64,000 nt of DNA from Thiohalobacter sp. IOR34 (lineage in GTDB: Bacteria > Pseudomonadota > Gammaproteobacteria > Thiohalobacterales > Thiohalobacteraceae): contig NZ_CP128988.1 of the NCBI RefSeq assembly GCF_030406045.1, positions 2,329,438 to 2,393,437 on the forward strand, given 5' to 3'. The translations under genes and the position numbers were made by a program. The notes beneath the pieces are model-generated. The model had not been told where the DNA came from. It ran no database searches and saw nothing but the letters and a program-made list of their open reading frames with translations. Below, one piece after another: positions 36,912-48,035 of this stretch. How positions within the stretch are numbered: the first letter of the stretch is position 1; every line of letters begins with the position of its first letter.

Positions 36912-38359
36912 GCCTCGTCCTCCCGGCCGCAAGCGGACCAGTGTTCCAGCAACAGGTTGGGCGCCGTGCCGATGTCGCCGGCACCCAGGGTCAGCAGCAA
37001 ATCGCCGGGGGCGAGCACCCCCGCCAGCGCCTCGGGCAGCTCGGCCACGCCCTCGACGAAGATCGGGTCGACCTGGCCGCGGGCACGGATGGCGCGGCAC
37101 AGGGCGCGGCCGTCGGCACCGGCGATGGGCGCCTCGCCGGCAGGATAGACCTCGGTCAGCAGCAGCACGTCGACGCCCGACAGGACGCGGGCGAAGTCCT
37201 CGAACAGGTCGCGGGTGCGGCTGTAGCGATGCGGCTGGAAGGCCAGCACCAGACGCCGCTCCGGCCAGCCGCTGCGGATCGCCTCCAGGGTGGCGGCAAT
37301 CTCGCTGGGGTGGTGGCCGTAATCATCGATCAGCAGCACCGGCCCGGCAGGGCTCTCGACCTCGCCATACATCTGGAAGCGGCGGCCGATGCCGGCGAAG
37401 CCGGCCAGGGCGCGCTGGATGGCGGCATCGTCCACCCCCAGCTCGGTGGCCACGGCAATGGCGGCCAGGGCGTTCTGCACGTTGTGCCGGCCGGGCAGAT
37501 TGAGGGTCACCTGCAGCGGGTCATGGCCGGCGCGGTGCACCTGGAAGTGCATCTGCAACCCGCGCTGGCGCAGCCCGCTGACCCGCAGGTCGGCGCTCGG
37601 CTCGTCGATGGCATAGCTGCGCACCGGCCGGCTGATCTCGGTCAGGATCTCGCGCACCCCGGGATCGTCGAGGCAGACCACGGCCAGGCCGTAGAACGGC
37701 AGGTGATGGAGGAACTCGACGAAGGTCTGGCGCAGGCGGCCGAAGTCGCCCTGGTAGGTCTCCAGGTGATCGGCATCGATGTTGGTCACCACCGCCAGCA
37801 TCGGTTGCAGGTAGAGGAAGGAAGCATCGCTCTCATCGGCCTCGGCGACCAGATAGGTGCCGGCCCCCAGCCGGGCATGGCTGGCGGCGCTGTTCAGCCG
37901 GCCACCGATGACGAAGGTCGGGTCCAGCCCGCCTTCCGCCAGCAGGCTGGCGATCAGGCTGGTGGTGGTCGTCTTGCCGTGGGTGCCAGCCACGGCGATG
38001 CCGTAGCGGAAGCGCATCAGCTCGGCCAGCATCTCGGCGCGCGGCACCACGGGGATCCGCGCCGCATGGGCCGCGACCACCTCCGGGTTGTCGCTGGCGA
38101 CCGCGCTGGACACCACCACCACGTCACAGCCGCTCACCTGCCCGGCGCTGTGGCCGGTGAAGATCCGTGCCCCCAGCCCCGCGAGCCGCCGGGTCACGGC
38201 ATTGTCGCGCAGGTCCGAGCCCTGCACCTCGTAGCCCAGATTGAGCAGCACCTCGGCGATACCGCCCATGCCGACGCCGCCGATGCCGACGAAATGCACA
38301 CGGCGTACCCGGCCCATGCCGGTCGTCCGGTCCTGATCCTCGATCCGCCGCTCGATCAT
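36908..38359 (-). CDS. murC: UDP-N-acetylmuramate--L-alanine ligase
   Basis: About 483 residues. [23 protein letters not shown], the ATP loop [16 protein letters not shown] and [12 protein letters not shown] define MurC, which adds L-Ala to UDP-MurNAc. Start 38359 overlaps the murG stop by ATGA. An N-terminal stretch of about 16 residues before [10 protein letters not shown] is longer than usual; a later Met (MGRVRRVHF) is an alternative. Confidence 0.97.
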   Translation of the reverse strand: MIERRIEDQDRTTGMGRVRRVHFVGIGGVGMGGIAEVLLNLGYEVQGSDLRDNAVTRRLAGLGARIFTGHSAGQVSGCDVVVVSSAVASDNPEVVAAHAARIPVVPRAEMLAELMRFRYGIAVAGTHGKTTTTSLIASLLAEGGLDPTFVIGGRLNSAASHARLGAGTYLVAEADESDASFLYLQPMLAVVTNIDADHLETYQGDFGRLRQTFVEFLHHLPFYGLAVVCLDDPGVREILTEISRPVRSYAIDEPSADLRVSGLRQRGLQMHFQVHRAGHDPLQVTLNLPGRHNVQNALAAIAVATELGVDDAAIQRALAGFAGIGRRFQMYGEVESPAGPVLLIDDYGHHPSEIAATLEAIRSGWPERRLVLAFQPHRYSRTRDLFEDFARVLSGVDVLLLTEVYPAGEAPIAGADGRALCRAIRARGQVDPIFVEGVAELPEALAGVLAPGDLLLTLGAGDIGTAPNLLLEHWSACGREDEA

Positions 38360-39444
38360 GCGCCACCTCCCGCCTCGATCAGGCACAGCTCCGCCACGCG
38401 CCGCGCCGCGTCGGGCCGGGCCAGGGCACGGGCGGCGCGGGCCATGGCCAGCAGCCGCTCGCGGTCGGCGCCCAGCTCGTCCAGCAGTGCGGCCAGGCGG
38501 TCGGCATCCAGTTCCGCCTGCGGCAGCAGCAGGCCGGCGCCGGCCCGTTCCAGGTAGCGGGCATTGCCGGTCTGGTGATCGTCGACGGCATGGGGATAGG
38601 GCACCAGCAGGGCACCGACCCCGGCCGCCGTCAGCTCGGCGACGGTCAGGGCACCGGCGCGGCAGAGCACCAGGTCGGCCCAGCCGTAGGCCGCGGCCAT
38701 GTCGTCGATGAAGGGCAGCAGCTCGGCCTCGACCCCGGCCGCGGCATAGGCAGCACGAGCCGCCTCCAGGTTGCGCTCGCCACTCTGGTGGCGCACCTCG
38801 GGGCGGCTGCCCGGCGTCAGGGCGGCCAGCGCCCGGGGCAGCACCTCGTTCAGCGCCTGGGCCCCCAGGCTGCCACCGAGGACCAGCAGCCGCAGGCGAC
38901 CGTGGCGACCGGCGAAGCGCGCCTCCGGCGCTGGCAGGGCGGCGATCTCGGCTCGCACCGGGTTGCCGGTATGGATCGGCTGATACCTTGCCGGCAGGCT
39001 GTCCGGGAAGCCCTCCATGACCCGCCGCGCCAGGGGCGCCAGCAGACGGTTGGTCAGGCCGGCGACCGAATTCTGTTCATGGATCAGCAGCGGCCGGCGG
39101 GTCAGCCAGGCCATGACCCCGCCCGGCCCGGTGACGAAGCCACCCATGCCGAGCACCGCGCGCGGCCGCAAGCGGAGCATCACCCAGAGCGACTGCAGCA
39201 GCGCCAGGGCGAGCATGAAGGGGGCCACCAGCCGCCGGCCGAGCCCCTTGCCGCGCAGGCCGCTGACGCGGATCCAGGCCATGGGGTAGCCGGCCGCGGG
39301 CACCAGCCGCGCCTCCAGGCCACGGCGAGTGCCGAGCCAGGCGACGGCAACGCCGGCGCGACGCAGCTCGGCGGCCACCGCCAGGGCCGGGAACACGTGG
39401 CCGCCAGTGCCGCCGGCCATGATCAGGATCGGCCGCCGGCTCAT
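38356..39444 (-). CDS. murG: UDP-GlcNAc--lipid I GlcNAc transferase
   Basis: 362 residues. [22 protein letters not shown] is the GT28 N-terminal loop; [30 protein letters not shown] and [11 protein letters not shown](TAAG) follow. Makes lipid II at the inner face of the membrane. Overlaps ftsW and murC by 4 bp each. Confidence 0.98.
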   Translation of the reverse strand: MSRRPILIMAGGTGGHVFPALAVAAELRRAGVAVAWLGTRRGLEARLVPAAGYPMAWIRVSGLRGKGLGRRLVAPFMLALALLQSLWVMLRLRPRAVLGMGGFVTGPGGVMAWLTRRPLLIHEQNSVAGLTNRLLAPLARRVMEGFPDSLPARYQPIHTGNPVRAEIAALPAPEARFAGRHGRLRLLVLGGSLGAQALNEVLPRALAALTPGSRPEVRHQSGERNLEAARAAYAAAGVEAELLPFIDDMAAAYGWADLVLCRAGALTVAELTAAGVGALLVPYPHAVDDHQTGNARYLERAGAGLLLPQAELDADRLAALLDELGADRERLLAMARAARALARPDAARRVAELCLIEAGGGA

Positions 39445-40637
39445 CGGCGCACCCCGCCACGCCGCTTGCGGGCGCGTGTCCTGTCCGCCGTCAGGGTATA
39501 CACCGAACAGCGGGTCTCGTAATCGATGCGCAGCAGCAGGGCCACGGCGATGCACATCACCACCAGGCTGGAGCCACCGTAGCTGAGCAGCGGCAGGGTC
39601 AGCCCCTTGGTCGGCAGCAGCCCCATGTTGACGCCCATGTTGATGAAGGCCTGCAGGCCGATCCAGGTGCCGATGCCGTAGGCGAGATAGCCGGCGAAGG
39701 GTTCGTTGGCCAGCTGCGCGGTACGGGCGATGGCAAAGGCCCGATAGACGAAGAAGGCATAGAGGCCGATCACCAGCAGCACCCCGAGCAGGCCAAGCTC
39801 CTCGGCCAGCACCGCGAACACGAAGTCGGTGTGCGCCTCCGGCAGGTAGAACAGCTTCTGCACGCCGGCGCCCAGCCCCACCCCGAACCATTCGCCGCGA
39901 CCGATGGCGATCAGCGACTGGGTGAGCTGGAAACCGCTGTCGAAGGGGTCGGCCCAGGGATTGAGGAAGGTGGTAAGGCGCGCCATGCGGTAGGGCGAGG
40001 TCACCGCCAGCAGGGCCATCAGACCTGCGGCGACGGCCAGCAGGATGGCGAACTGCCACCAGCGCACCCCGGCCAGGAACATCAGCGTCAGCGCGGTGGC
40101 CAGCAACACCACTGTGGCACCGAAGTCCGGCTCGGCCAGCAGCAGTATGCAGACCAGTCCCAGCACCGCCATCGGCTTGAGGAAACCGCTGACCTGTTCC
40201 CGCACCTCGCCGGCGCGGCGCACCAGGTAGCCGGAGAGGTAGATCAGCACCAGCAGCTTGGCCGGTTCCGAGACCTGCAGGTTGAAAGGACCGAAACCGA
40301 CCCAGCGGGTACTGCCGTTGATGGTCTTGCCCACCCCCGGCACCAGCACCAGCAGCAGCAGGCCGAGGGCCAGGAACAGGGCCACCATCCCGGCCCGCGA
40401 CCAGACCGCCAGACGCAGGCGAAAGGCCGCCATGCCGAGCAGGATGCCGACCAGCAGATACAGCGCCTGGCGGACGATGAAGAAGAACGGCTGGCCGGTT
40501 TCGCGGTCGGCGATGCTGATCGAGGCCGAGGCCACCATCACCAGGCCGAGACTGGCCAGCACCGCGGCGGCAGCGAGCAGGCCGAGATCGAACTGCGGAC
40601 AGCGCAGGCTGCGGGCGGGAAGCGCGGCGACGCTCAT
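39441..40637 (-). CDS. ftsW: Lipid II polymerase FtsW (SEDS family)
   Basis: 398 residues with about ten membrane helices. SEDS features: NGSTRWVGFGPFNLQVSEPAKL, AEPDFGATVVLL (catalytic Asp region), AHTDFVFAVLAEELG and the C-terminal LPLLSYGGSSL. Septal glycosyltransferase partner of FtsI. Overlaps murD and murG by ATGA. Confidence 0.97.
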   Translation of the reverse strand: MSVAALPARSLRCPQFDLGLLAAAAVLASLGLVMVASASISIADRETGQPFFFIVRQALYLLVGILLGMAAFRLRLAVWSRAGMVALFLALGLLLLVLVPGVGKTINGSTRWVGFGPFNLQVSEPAKLLVLIYLSGYLVRRAGEVREQVSGFLKPMAVLGLVCILLLAEPDFGATVVLLATALTLMFLAGVRWWQFAILLAVAAGLMALLAVTSPYRMARLTTFLNPWADPFDSGFQLTQSLIAIGRGEWFGVGLGAGVQKLFYLPEAHTDFVFAVLAEELGLLGVLLVIGLYAFFVYRAFAIARTAQLANEPFAGYLAYGIGTWIGLQAFINMGVNMGLLPTKGLTLPLLSYGGSSLVVMCIAVALLLRIDYETRCSVYTLTADRTRARKRRGGVRR

Positions 40638-41998
40638 GCCAGGAACTCCTGCAGCGCCTCGGCGAAACGCCGGCCGCGGTCCTCGTACCCTTCGAACATG
40701 TCGAAGCTGGCACAGGCCGGGGAGAGCAGCACGGCGTCGCCCGGCCGGGCCAGGCGGGCGGCGGTCTCGACCGCCTGGCGCATGTCCGCCACCCGCTGCA
40801 CCGGCACGCAGCCGCCGAGCGCCGCCTCGATCTCGGCCGCATCCTCGCCGAGCAGCACCACCGCCCGGGCCCGCCCACAGACCGCCTCGCGCAGCGGCGA
40901 GAAGTCCGCGCCCTTGCCCTGCCCGCCCATGATCAGTACCAGCGGGCGTTCCTCGAAGCCGGAGATGGCCGCCAGGGTGGCACCGACGTTGGTGGCCTTG
41001 GAATCGTTGTACCAGTCGACGCCCTCCGCCGCTGCCAGCCACTGGGTACGGTGCGGCAGACCGCCGAACTCGCGCAGGGCAGCCAGCATGGGCTCGGCTG
41101 GCAGTCCCAGCACCTCGCCCAGGGCCAGCGCCGCGAGGGCGTTGGCGAGATTGTGCCGCCCCGCCATGCGCACCGCGTCGACCGGCAGCAGCAGTTCCTC
41201 GCCGCGGGCGATGAACTCGCATCCCTCATGCCGGCGCAGGCCATAGCCCTCATCCACCGGCGTGCCCAGACGGAAGCCGAGCTGCGGCCGGTTGGGATCG
41301 GCCAGCCGGGCGGCGGCCGGATCGTCCAGGTTGACCACCTGCAACCCGGCGTTGCGGTAGATGCGCGCCTTGGCGGCGGCGTATTCGTCGAGCCCGCTGT
41401 AGCGGTCCATGTGGTCGGGACTGACGTTGAGCACCACTGCGGCCGCCGGCTGCAGGCTGTGCAGCGTCTCCAGCTGGAAGCTGGACAGCTCCAGCACGAA
41501 CAGATCGACCTCGCCGGCATCGAGCAGGTCGAGGGCCGGGATGCCGATGTTGCCACCCATCCGTACCCGGCGACCGGCGCGGCGCGCCATGTCGTAGACC
41601 AGGGTAGTCACCGTGCTCTTGCCATTGGAGCCGGTGATGGCCACTACCGGCGCATCGACGTGGCGCGCGAACAGTTCGATGTCGCCGATCACCTCGACGC
41701 CGCGGCTGCGCGCCTCCTCGATCAGCGGATGGCGCAGCGAGACGCCGGGGCTGACCAGGATCTGCTCGGCATGGCGGAAGGCGTCGGCATCGAAGCGACC
41801 AAGGAACAATGCCACCTCCGGCAGCTCACGCTGCAGCTCGGCCAGCCCCGCCGGGTTCTCGGCCGTGTCGGTCACCGCCACCTGCATGCCGTGACGGGCC
41901 AGGAAGCGCGCACAGGACAGACCGGTGCGGCCCAGGCCGACCACCAGCACCTTGCGTCCCGCGTTGCGTCCGGCGTGCATCGCTGCCCCTGTCTCCAT
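40634..41998 (-). CDS. murD: UDP-N-acetylmuramoyl-L-alanine--D-glutamate ligase
   Basis: 454 residues (or 448 from the inner Met at 41980). VLVVGLGRTGLSCARFL, the P-loop VAITGSNGKSTVTTLV, LNVSPDHMDRY and WYNDSKATNVGAT are typical. Adds D-Glu to the stem. It is preceded by a 24-residue ORF, the only non-overlapping stretch in this part of the cluster. Confidence 0.97.
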   Translation of the reverse strand: METGAAMHAGRNAGRKVLVVGLGRTGLSCARFLARHGMQVAVTDTAENPAGLAELQRELPEVALFLGRFDADAFRHAEQILVSPGVSLRHPLIEEARSRGVEVIGDIELFARHVDAPVVAITGSNGKSTVTTLVYDMARRAGRRVRMGGNIGIPALDLLDAGEVDLFVLELSSFQLETLHSLQPAAAVVLNVSPDHMDRYSGLDEYAAAKARIYRNAGLQVVNLDDPAAARLADPNRPQLGFRLGTPVDEGYGLRRHEGCEFIARGEELLLPVDAVRMAGRHNLANALAALALGEVLGLPAEPMLAALREFGGLPHRTQWLAAAEGVDWYNDSKATNVGATLAAISGFEERPLVLIMGGQGKGADFSPLREAVCGRARAVVLLGEDAAEIEAALGGCVPVQRVADMRQAVETAARLARPGDAVLLSPACASFDMFEGYEDRGRRFAEALQEFLA

Positions 41999-42014
41999 CG
42001 CCCGCTGCTATCCC

Positions 42015-42089
42015 TCAGACCAGCAGCCAGAACACGGACATGACCAGGAAGGTCAGCCCCACGATCTTCATCTGATAACGTACGTCCAT
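42015..42089 (-). CDS. 24-residue single-helix membrane peptide between mraY and murD
   Basis: ATG at 42089 follows the mraY stop by 10 nt and is preceded by aggggacgagg, a good ribosome site. The product is MDVRYQMKIV followed by GLTFLVMSVFWLLV: a charged start and one hydrophobic helix, then TGA. It ends 16 nt before murD. The gap between mraY and murD would otherwise be unexplained in a cluster that is packed by overlaps. No family recognised. A predicted small inner-membrane protein of the wall/division cluster. Confidence 0.6.
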   Translation of the reverse strand: MDVRYQMKIVGLTFLVMSVFWLLV

Positions 42090-42099
42090 CCTCGTCCCC

Positions 42100-43182
42100 T
42101 CAGCGAATCTTCAAGGTCGCCAGGCCGACCAGCACCAGGATCACGGTGATGATCCAGAAGCGCACAATGACCCTGGGTTCGGGCCAGCCCTTCAGCTCGA
42201 AGTGATGATGCAGCGGCGCCATGCGGAAGATGCGCCGCCCGGTGAGCTTGAACGAGGCCACCTGCAGGATGACCGACACGGTCTCCATCACGAACACCCC
42301 GCCCATCACGAAATAGACCAGCTCCTGACGGACCAGCACGGCGATGATGCCCAGCGCCGCGCCCAGCGCCAGGGCACCGACGTCGCCCATGAATACCTGC
42401 GCCGGATAGGCGTTGAACCAGAGGAAACCCAGCCCGGCGCCGACGATGGCGCCGGCGAAGACCACCACCTCGCCGACATTGCGGATGTAGGGAATGGACA
42501 GGTACTCGGCAAACCTGACGTTGCCCGAGGCATAGGCGAACACCGCCAGCGCCCCGGCCACCATCACCGTCGGCAGGATGGCCAGGCCATCCAGGCCGTC
42601 GGTCAGGTTGACCGCATTGCTGGAACCGACGATGACGAAATAGGTCAGCAGCACATAGCCCCAGCCGAGGTCGATGGCGATGTTCTTGAAGAAGGGCACG
42701 ATCAGCTGCAGCTCGGCCGGCGACTGGGCGCTGAGATAGAGGTAGACGGCGACACCGAGGGCCACCGCCGACTGCCAGAAATACTTCCAGCGCGCGGCCA
42801 GTCCCTTGCTGTTCTTCAGCACCAGCTTCTTGTAGTCGTCGACCCAGCCGATGATGCCGAAGGCCAGGGTGGTGAGCAGCACCACCCAGACGTAGCGGTT
42901 GCCGAGATCGGCCCAGAGCAGGGTCGAGAGGGCGATGGCCACCAGGATCAGCGCCCCGCCCATGGTCGGTGTGCCGGCCTTGGTCAGATGCGACTCGGGG
43001 CCGTCGTCACGCACCTGCTGGCCGATCTGGTAGCGGCTCAGGCGGCGGATCATCGCCGGCCCCACCAGGAAGGAGATCAGCAGCGCGGTCAGCACGCCGA
43101 GGATGGCGCGCAGCGTCAGGTACTGGAAGACGTTGAAGCCGCTGTGATACTGGGTGAGATACTCGGCGAGCCAGAGCAGCAT
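42100..43182 (-). CDS. mraY: Phospho-MurNAc-pentapeptide transferase
   Basis: 360 residues, ten predicted membrane helices. KAGTPTMGG, the Asp pair in [19 protein letters not shown] and [11 protein letters not shown] (catalytic Asp/Mg) and [13 protein letters not shown] are all present. Makes lipid I. Start overlaps the murF stop (TGATG). Confidence 0.98.
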   Translation of the reverse strand: MLLWLAEYLTQYHSGFNVFQYLTLRAILGVLTALLISFLVGPAMIRRLSRYQIGQQVRDDGPESHLTKAGTPTMGGALILVAIALSTLLWADLGNRYVWVVLLTTLAFGIIGWVDDYKKLVLKNSKGLAARWKYFWQSAVALGVAVYLYLSAQSPAELQLIVPFFKNIAIDLGWGYVLLTYFVIVGSSNAVNLTDGLDGLAILPTVMVAGALAVFAYASGNVRFAEYLSIPYIRNVGEVVVFAGAIVGAGLGFLWFNAYPAQVFMGDVGALALGAALGIIAVLVRQELVYFVMGGVFVMETVSVILQVASFKLTGRRIFRMAPLHHHFELKGWPEPRVIVRFWIITVILVLVGLATLKIR

Positions 43183-44534
43183 CAGTCACTCCCCCCCTCG
43201 GCGGCCAGCGCCTCGACCACCCGTTCCATGCGCATGCTGCGCGACCCCTTGACCAGCACCGTCTTGTCGGGGTCCAGCGCCGCGCCCAGATCCTCCAGCA
43301 GGGCATCGAGTGCATCGTACATCCGGGCACCGGCACCAAAGGCCCGTACCGCCTCCGCAGCCAGGGGACCCAGCCCGAACAGCCGGCTGACCCCGCTGGC
43401 CCGCGCCTGGCGGCCGGCCTCGGCGTGCAGGGCGCGGGCATCGCCGCCCAGTTCGCCCATCTCGCCCAGCACCAGCCAGTGCTCGCCCGGCTGGGCCCGC
43501 AGCACCTCCAGCGCCGCGCCCAGCGAGGCGGGATTGGCGTTGTAGCTGTCGTCGATCAGCCGCGCGCCCTGGCGACCGGCCAGGAAGCGCAGCCGGCCAG
43601 CGACCGCTCGCAAGCCGGACAGACCCTGCTGCACCTCATCGAGCCCGGCCCCGGCGGCCAGGGCCGCCGCGGTGGCGGCCAGGGCATTCATCACGTTGTG
43701 CCGCCCCGGCAGCGGCAGCCGCAGCTCGACCCGACCCTGCGGCGTGCGCAGGCGCAGCTCGCTGCCGGCCTCCACAGGCCGCCAGTCGGCGCTGACCGCG
43801 GCCGGCGCCTCCAGGCCGAAGTCGAGGATCTCGTGGCCGGCGGCCAGCGCCCGCCAGCGCGGAGCGAAGCGATCGTCGGCATTGATCACCGCCACGCCGT
43901 GCGGTCCCAGACCGGCGAAGATCTCCCCCTTGGCCTCGGCCACCCCGGCCAGATCGCCGAAGCCGGCCAGGTGTGCCGGCGCGGCGTTGGTGATCAGCGC
44001 CACGCTGGGCGCGGCGATCCCGGTCAGGAGGGCGATCTCGCCCGGATGGTTGGCGCCCATCTCGATCACCGCCGCCTGATGCCGCCCATCCAGCCGAAAC
44101 AGGGTCAGGGGCACGCCGATGTCATTGTTCAGATTGCCCCGCGTGGCCAGCACCCGCCGCCCGACGCCAAGGATGGCCGCAGTCATCTCCTTGACCGTGG
44201 TCTTGCCGTTGCTGCCGGTGACGGCCACCAGCGGCAGATCGAAGCGCCGCCGCCAGTGTCCGGCCAGTTCGCCCAGCGCGCGGCGGGTATCCGCCACCCG
44301 CAGCAGCGGCAGCACGGGGTTCAGCTCGCGTGAGACGGCCGCCGCCGCGGCCCCTCGCTCGGCGGCCTGCTGCAGATAGGCATGACCATCGAAGCGCTCG
44401 CCGACCAGGGCCACGAACAGGTTGCCGGGTTCCAGGCTCCGGCTGTCGGTGCTGACCCCGGCGAAACGCACATCGGCCCCGACGAGGTCGGCACCGAGCA
44501 GCCCGGCGGCCTCGGAGAGCTGCATGGACATCAT
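43182..44534 (-). CDS. murF: UDP-MurNAc-tripeptide--D-Ala-D-Ala ligase
   Basis: 450 residues. [18 protein letters not shown]-loop [32 protein letters not shown] and [15 protein letters not shown] define MurF. Adds D-Ala-D-Ala. Start overlaps the murE stop by 4 bp; a second ATG lies 3 nt on. Confidence 0.97.
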   Translation of the reverse strand: MMSMQLSEAAGLLGADLVGADVRFAGVSTDSRSLEPGNLFVALVGERFDGHAYLQQAAERGAAAAAVSRELNPVLPLLRVADTRRALGELAGHWRRRFDLPLVAVTGSNGKTTVKEMTAAILGVGRRVLATRGNLNNDIGVPLTLFRLDGRHQAAVIEMGANHPGEIALLTGIAAPSVALITNAAPAHLAGFGDLAGVAEAKGEIFAGLGPHGVAVINADDRFAPRWRALAAGHEILDFGLEAPAAVSADWRPVEAGSELRLRTPQGRVELRLPLPGRHNVMNALAATAAALAAGAGLDEVQQGLSGLRAVAGRLRFLAGRQGARLIDDSYNANPASLGAALEVLRAQPGEHWLVLGEMGELGGDARALHAEAGRQARASGVSRLFGLGPLAAEAVRAFGAGARMYDALDALLEDLGAALDPDKTVLVKGSRSMRMERVVEALAAEGGSD

Positions 44535-46057
44535 GACCCGCGCTCCTGCAGCAGACGCCGGACCTCGGCCCGGTCGCTGAAGGGGATGCGCGCATCGCCC
44601 ACCAGCTGAAAATCCTCGTGACCCTTGCCGGCCACCAGCACCACGTCACCAGGCCCGGCCGCCTCCAGGGCGCGGGCGATGGCCAGGCCGCGCCGGCGCT
44701 CGACCTGCACCGCCTGCGGCGCACGCATGCCGGCGAGGATCTCGGCCAGGATCTGCTCGGGATCCTCGCGGCGGGGGTTGTCGTCGGTGAGCAGCACCCG
44801 GTCGGCACAGCGCTCGGCGATGGCGCCCATCAGCGGGCGCTTGCCGCGATCGCGATCGCCGCCGGCACCGAACACGCACCAGAGCCGGCCACGGCAATGC
44901 TCGCGCAGGGCACCCAGCACGGCCTCCAGGGCACGCGGTGTATGGGCATAGTCGACCACCACCAGCGGCTGTTCACCACCACCGAAGGCCTCCATGCGGC
45001 CGGGAACGGTGCGCACCTGCGCCAGCCGTTCCAGGGCGGTGTCGAAATCGAGCCCGCGCAGCAGCAGCACGCCGAGCGCGGCCAGCAGGTTGCTGGCATT
45101 GAAACGGCCGAGCAGACGGCTGGCGAGCGTCCCCTCGCCCCAGCTGCTGCGGATCTCTATCTCCAGGCCCATCCCGGTGGCACGCAGCGCCTCGGCCTGC
45201 AACCAGCGGCCGCCCCCCTGGCGGGCCAGGGGGCCGAGACCGTAGGCCACCGGCTCGGCGTCGCCGGGCAGCCCGGCCAGCAGTTCGCGCCCCAGGGCAT
45301 CGTCGGCATTCAGAACCGCGGCGCCCAGTCCCGGGCTCTCGAACAGGCGCCGCTTGGCAGCGGCATAGGCCTCCAGGCTGCCATGGTAGTCGAGGTGGTC
45401 ACGCCCCAGATGGGTAAGCACCGCGACGTCGAAGGCCACCGCGCCGGTGCGTGCCTGGGCCAGGGCATGGGAGGACACCTCCATCACCGCGGCCGTGGCG
45501 CCCCGGTCACGGATGGCGGCCAGCTCGGCCTGCAGGGTGACGGCATCGGGCGTGGTATGGGCGCCGGGCTCGAGGGCGCCGTACAGGCCGTAGCCCAGGG
45601 TACCGATCAGGCCACAGGGCGCCCCGACCTGGTGCAGGGCCTGGGCGATGAAATGGCTGCAGGAGGTCTTGCCGTCGGTGCCGGTGACCCCGACCAGGAA
45701 CAGGGCCTCGGAGGGCCGGCCATGAAAACGCGACGCGATCTCGCCCAGCCTGGCTCCGAGCTCGGGCACGGCGACGGCCGGCAGCCCCAGCTCGCGCAGC
45801 ACCGGGGCCCCGGCATCCAGATCGGCGTCCGGCTCCCAGGCCACCGCGGCGGCCCCCGCCACCTGGGCCTCGGCAGCGAACTCCAGGCCATGCTGCCGGG
45901 TCCCGGAGAGAGCCAGAAACAGATCACCCGGCGCCAGGCGACGGCTGTCCAGGGCCAGGCCGCGGATCTCCAGATCGACGGCCGGCGGCACCTCGGCGAG
46001 CCCCTGTAGCAGCTCGCCGAGACGCATGCCCGGTTCCAGGCGCGGCGCGGTCATCAT
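44531..46057 (-). CDS. murE: UDP-MurNAc-L-Ala-D-Glu--meso-diaminopimelate ligase
   Basis: 508 residues. LALDSRRLAPGDLFLAL, P-loop VGVTGTDGKTSCSHFIAQ, and LLTDDNPRREDP. The DNPR motif marks meso-diaminopimelate specificity, so the wall is of the usual Gram-negative type. Start 46057 overlaps the ftsI stop by ATGA. Confidence 0.97.
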   Translation of the reverse strand: MMTAPRLEPGMRLGELLQGLAEVPPAVDLEIRGLALDSRRLAPGDLFLALSGTRQHGLEFAAEAQVAGAAAVAWEPDADLDAGAPVLRELGLPAVAVPELGARLGEIASRFHGRPSEALFLVGVTGTDGKTSCSHFIAQALHQVGAPCGLIGTLGYGLYGALEPGAHTTPDAVTLQAELAAIRDRGATAAVMEVSSHALAQARTGAVAFDVAVLTHLGRDHLDYHGSLEAYAAAKRRLFESPGLGAAVLNADDALGRELLAGLPGDAEPVAYGLGPLARQGGGRWLQAEALRATGMGLEIEIRSSWGEGTLASRLLGRFNASNLLAALGVLLLRGLDFDTALERLAQVRTVPGRMEAFGGGEQPLVVVDYAHTPRALEAVLGALREHCRGRLWCVFGAGGDRDRGKRPLMGAIAERCADRVLLTDDNPRREDPEQILAEILAGMRAPQAVQVERRRGLAIARALEAAGPGDVVLVAGKGHEDFQLVGDARIPFSDRAEVRRLLQERGS

Positions 46058-47775
46058 GCCGGGCCCCCTTCGCGCAGCGCCGCCTGGCGCAGCGCATCCG
46101 CATCCCCCAGGTCGTCGGGTGGCACGTTCAGCAACCGCAGCGCACCCGCCATGACCCGGGAGAAGACGGGCGCGGCGACCTTGCCGCCGTAGTAGTCGCC
46201 ATTGGAGGGCTCGTTGATCATCACCACCGTGACCAGCCGCGGCCGGCTGGCCGGTGCCAGACCGGCGAACACCGCGTAATAGCGGTGTTCGGCATAGCCA
46301 CCGGCGGTGGCCTTGTGCACCGTGCCGGTCTTGCCGGCCACCCGGTAACCCTGCACCCGGGCCGCCTGACCGGTGCCCTCGGGCCCCACGGCCTCCTCCA
46401 GCATGGCCCGCACCTGGCGGGCGACACTGGCGGGCAGCAGACGCCGGCCGGCCGGTGCCTGCTCGACCCGCAGCAGCGAGACCGGCCGCTGCCATCCGTC
46501 GGCGGCCAGCACCGCATAGGCCTTGGCGAGCTGCAGCGGGGTCACCGACAGCCCGTAGCCGAAGGCCATGGTGGCCTGCTCGATGTCATGCCAGCGTCGG
46601 TGGTGGGCCAGCAGGCCGCTGGCCTCGCCGGGGAAACCGCTGGCGGTGAGCTGGCCGAAGCCGAGATCGCTGTACAGCTGCCAGAGCCGTTCCCGGGGCA
46701 GGGACAGGGCGATCTTGGCGGCACCGACGTTGCTCGACTTGCGGATCACGCCGGTGACGTCGAGCCGGCCATAGTTGTGCACGTCGCGCACCGTGTTGAC
46801 CCCGACCTGGAACAGCCCGGGACGGGTATCGACCGGGGTGTCCGGCCGGTAGCGCCCGCTGGCCAGGGCCACGGCAATGGTGAAGGGCTTCATGGTCGAG
46901 CCCGGCTCGAAGACGTCGGTCAGGGCACGGTTGCGGATTTGCGCCGGCTTCAGGTGGCGCCGGTTGTTGGGGTTGAAGGACGGCTGGTTGACCATCGCCA
47001 GCACCTCGCCGCTGCGCACGTCCAACACCACCACCGACCCCGAGCGGGCCCGGTGCCGGCGTACCGCCGCCTTCAGCTCGCGGTAGGCCAGGTACTGGAT
47101 GCGCCGGTCGATGGACAGCCGCAGGTCCTTGCCGGGACGCGGCGCCCGCAGCCGTTCCACGTCCTCGATCACGTGCTGGCGGCCGTCGCGCAGCACCCGC
47201 TTGGCGCCCGGCGTGCCGCGCAGCCAGTCGTCATAGGCCAGCTCCAGCCCCTCCTGGCCGGCATCGTCGATGTCGGTGAAGCCGAGCAGATGGGCATTGA
47301 CCTCACCGTCCGGATAGTAGCGGTGATACTCGCGCTGCAGTGAGACCCCCGGTGCATCGAGGGCACGCACCTGGGCGGCGACGGTCGGTGTCACATGGCG
47401 CCGCAGGTAGACGAATTCCCGGTCGGCCCGCGCCGCCAGCAGGCGCTGCAGACGGTCGACGTCCAGTCCCAGCAGCCGCGCCAGGGGCGGCAGGTAGTCG
47501 CGTGCTGGCACCAGCAGCTGGGGATTGGCCCAGACGCTGTCCACCGGGGTGCTGACCGCCAGCGGCTCGCCGTTGCGGTCGAGGATCATGCCACGGTGGG
47601 CCGGCAGGCTGACCACCCGCAGGTGCCGGGCATCGCCCTGATCCTGGAGAAAGCCCTGGTGGATGATCTGCAGGTCCAGGGCGCGCCAGGCGAGAACCCC
47701 GAAGGCCAGCGCAAAGGCGCCCAGCAGCAGCCAGCGGCGACGCGGGAAATCCGGGCTCTGTTCGTTCTGCGTCAT
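46054..47775 (-). CDS. ftsI: Septal transpeptidase FtsI (PBP3)
   Basis: 573 residues: short cytoplasmic tail, one membrane helix (LLLGAFALAFGVLAW), dimerisation domain beginning RGMILDRNGEPLA, and the transpeptidase domain with S293TMK, S347SN and K482TGT. Cross-links septal peptidoglycan together with FtsW. Overlaps ftsL and murE by 4 bp. Confidence 0.98.
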   Translation of the reverse strand: MTQNEQSPDFPRRRWLLLGAFALAFGVLAWRALDLQIIHQGFLQDQGDARHLRVVSLPAHRGMILDRNGEPLAVSTPVDSVWANPQLLVPARDYLPPLARLLGLDVDRLQRLLAARADREFVYLRRHVTPTVAAQVRALDAPGVSLQREYHRYYPDGEVNAHLLGFTDIDDAGQEGLELAYDDWLRGTPGAKRVLRDGRQHVIEDVERLRAPRPGKDLRLSIDRRIQYLAYRELKAAVRRHRARSGSVVVLDVRSGEVLAMVNQPSFNPNNRRHLKPAQIRNRALTDVFEPGSTMKPFTIAVALASGRYRPDTPVDTRPGLFQVGVNTVRDVHNYGRLDVTGVIRKSSNVGAAKIALSLPRERLWQLYSDLGFGQLTASGFPGEASGLLAHHRRWHDIEQATMAFGYGLSVTPLQLAKAYAVLAADGWQRPVSLLRVEQAPAGRRLLPASVARQVRAMLEEAVGPEGTGQAARVQGYRVAGKTGTVHKATAGGYAEHRYYAVFAGLAPASRPRLVTVVMINEPSNGDYYGGKVAAPVFSRVMAGALRLLNVPPDDLGDADALRQAALREGGPA

Positions 47776-48035
47776 GGTCGGACGATCACCACCTGTTCGG
47801 GGGCCGGAATCACCATTCCCAGGCGGCTACGGGCCAGATCCTCGATCCGCCCGTGGGTCGCCCAGGTACTCTGCTCCAACTGCAACTGCCCCCATTCGAT
47901 ATTCAATGCATCGCGCTCCGCCTGCAGCCCCTGCAGCTCGACGAACAGCGTGCGACTGCGGTGCTTGGCATAGACCACGCCGATCGCCGAGCCGATCACC
48001 ATCAGCATCAGGGCCGCGATCAGCAGCGGCCTCAC
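47772..48035 (-). CDS. ftsL: Cell division protein FtsL
   Basis: 87 residues: short N-terminus, a membrane helix ([20 protein letters not shown]) and a periplasmic coiled coil ([26 protein letters not shown] in two parts), ending in [15 protein letters not shown]. Forms the FtsQLB activator complex. Start overlaps the rsmH stop. Confidence 0.95.
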   Translation of the reverse strand: MRPLLIAALMLMVIGSAIGVVYAKHRSRTLFVELQGLQAERDALNIEWGQLQLEQSTWATHGRIEDLARSRLGMVIPAPEQVVIVRP

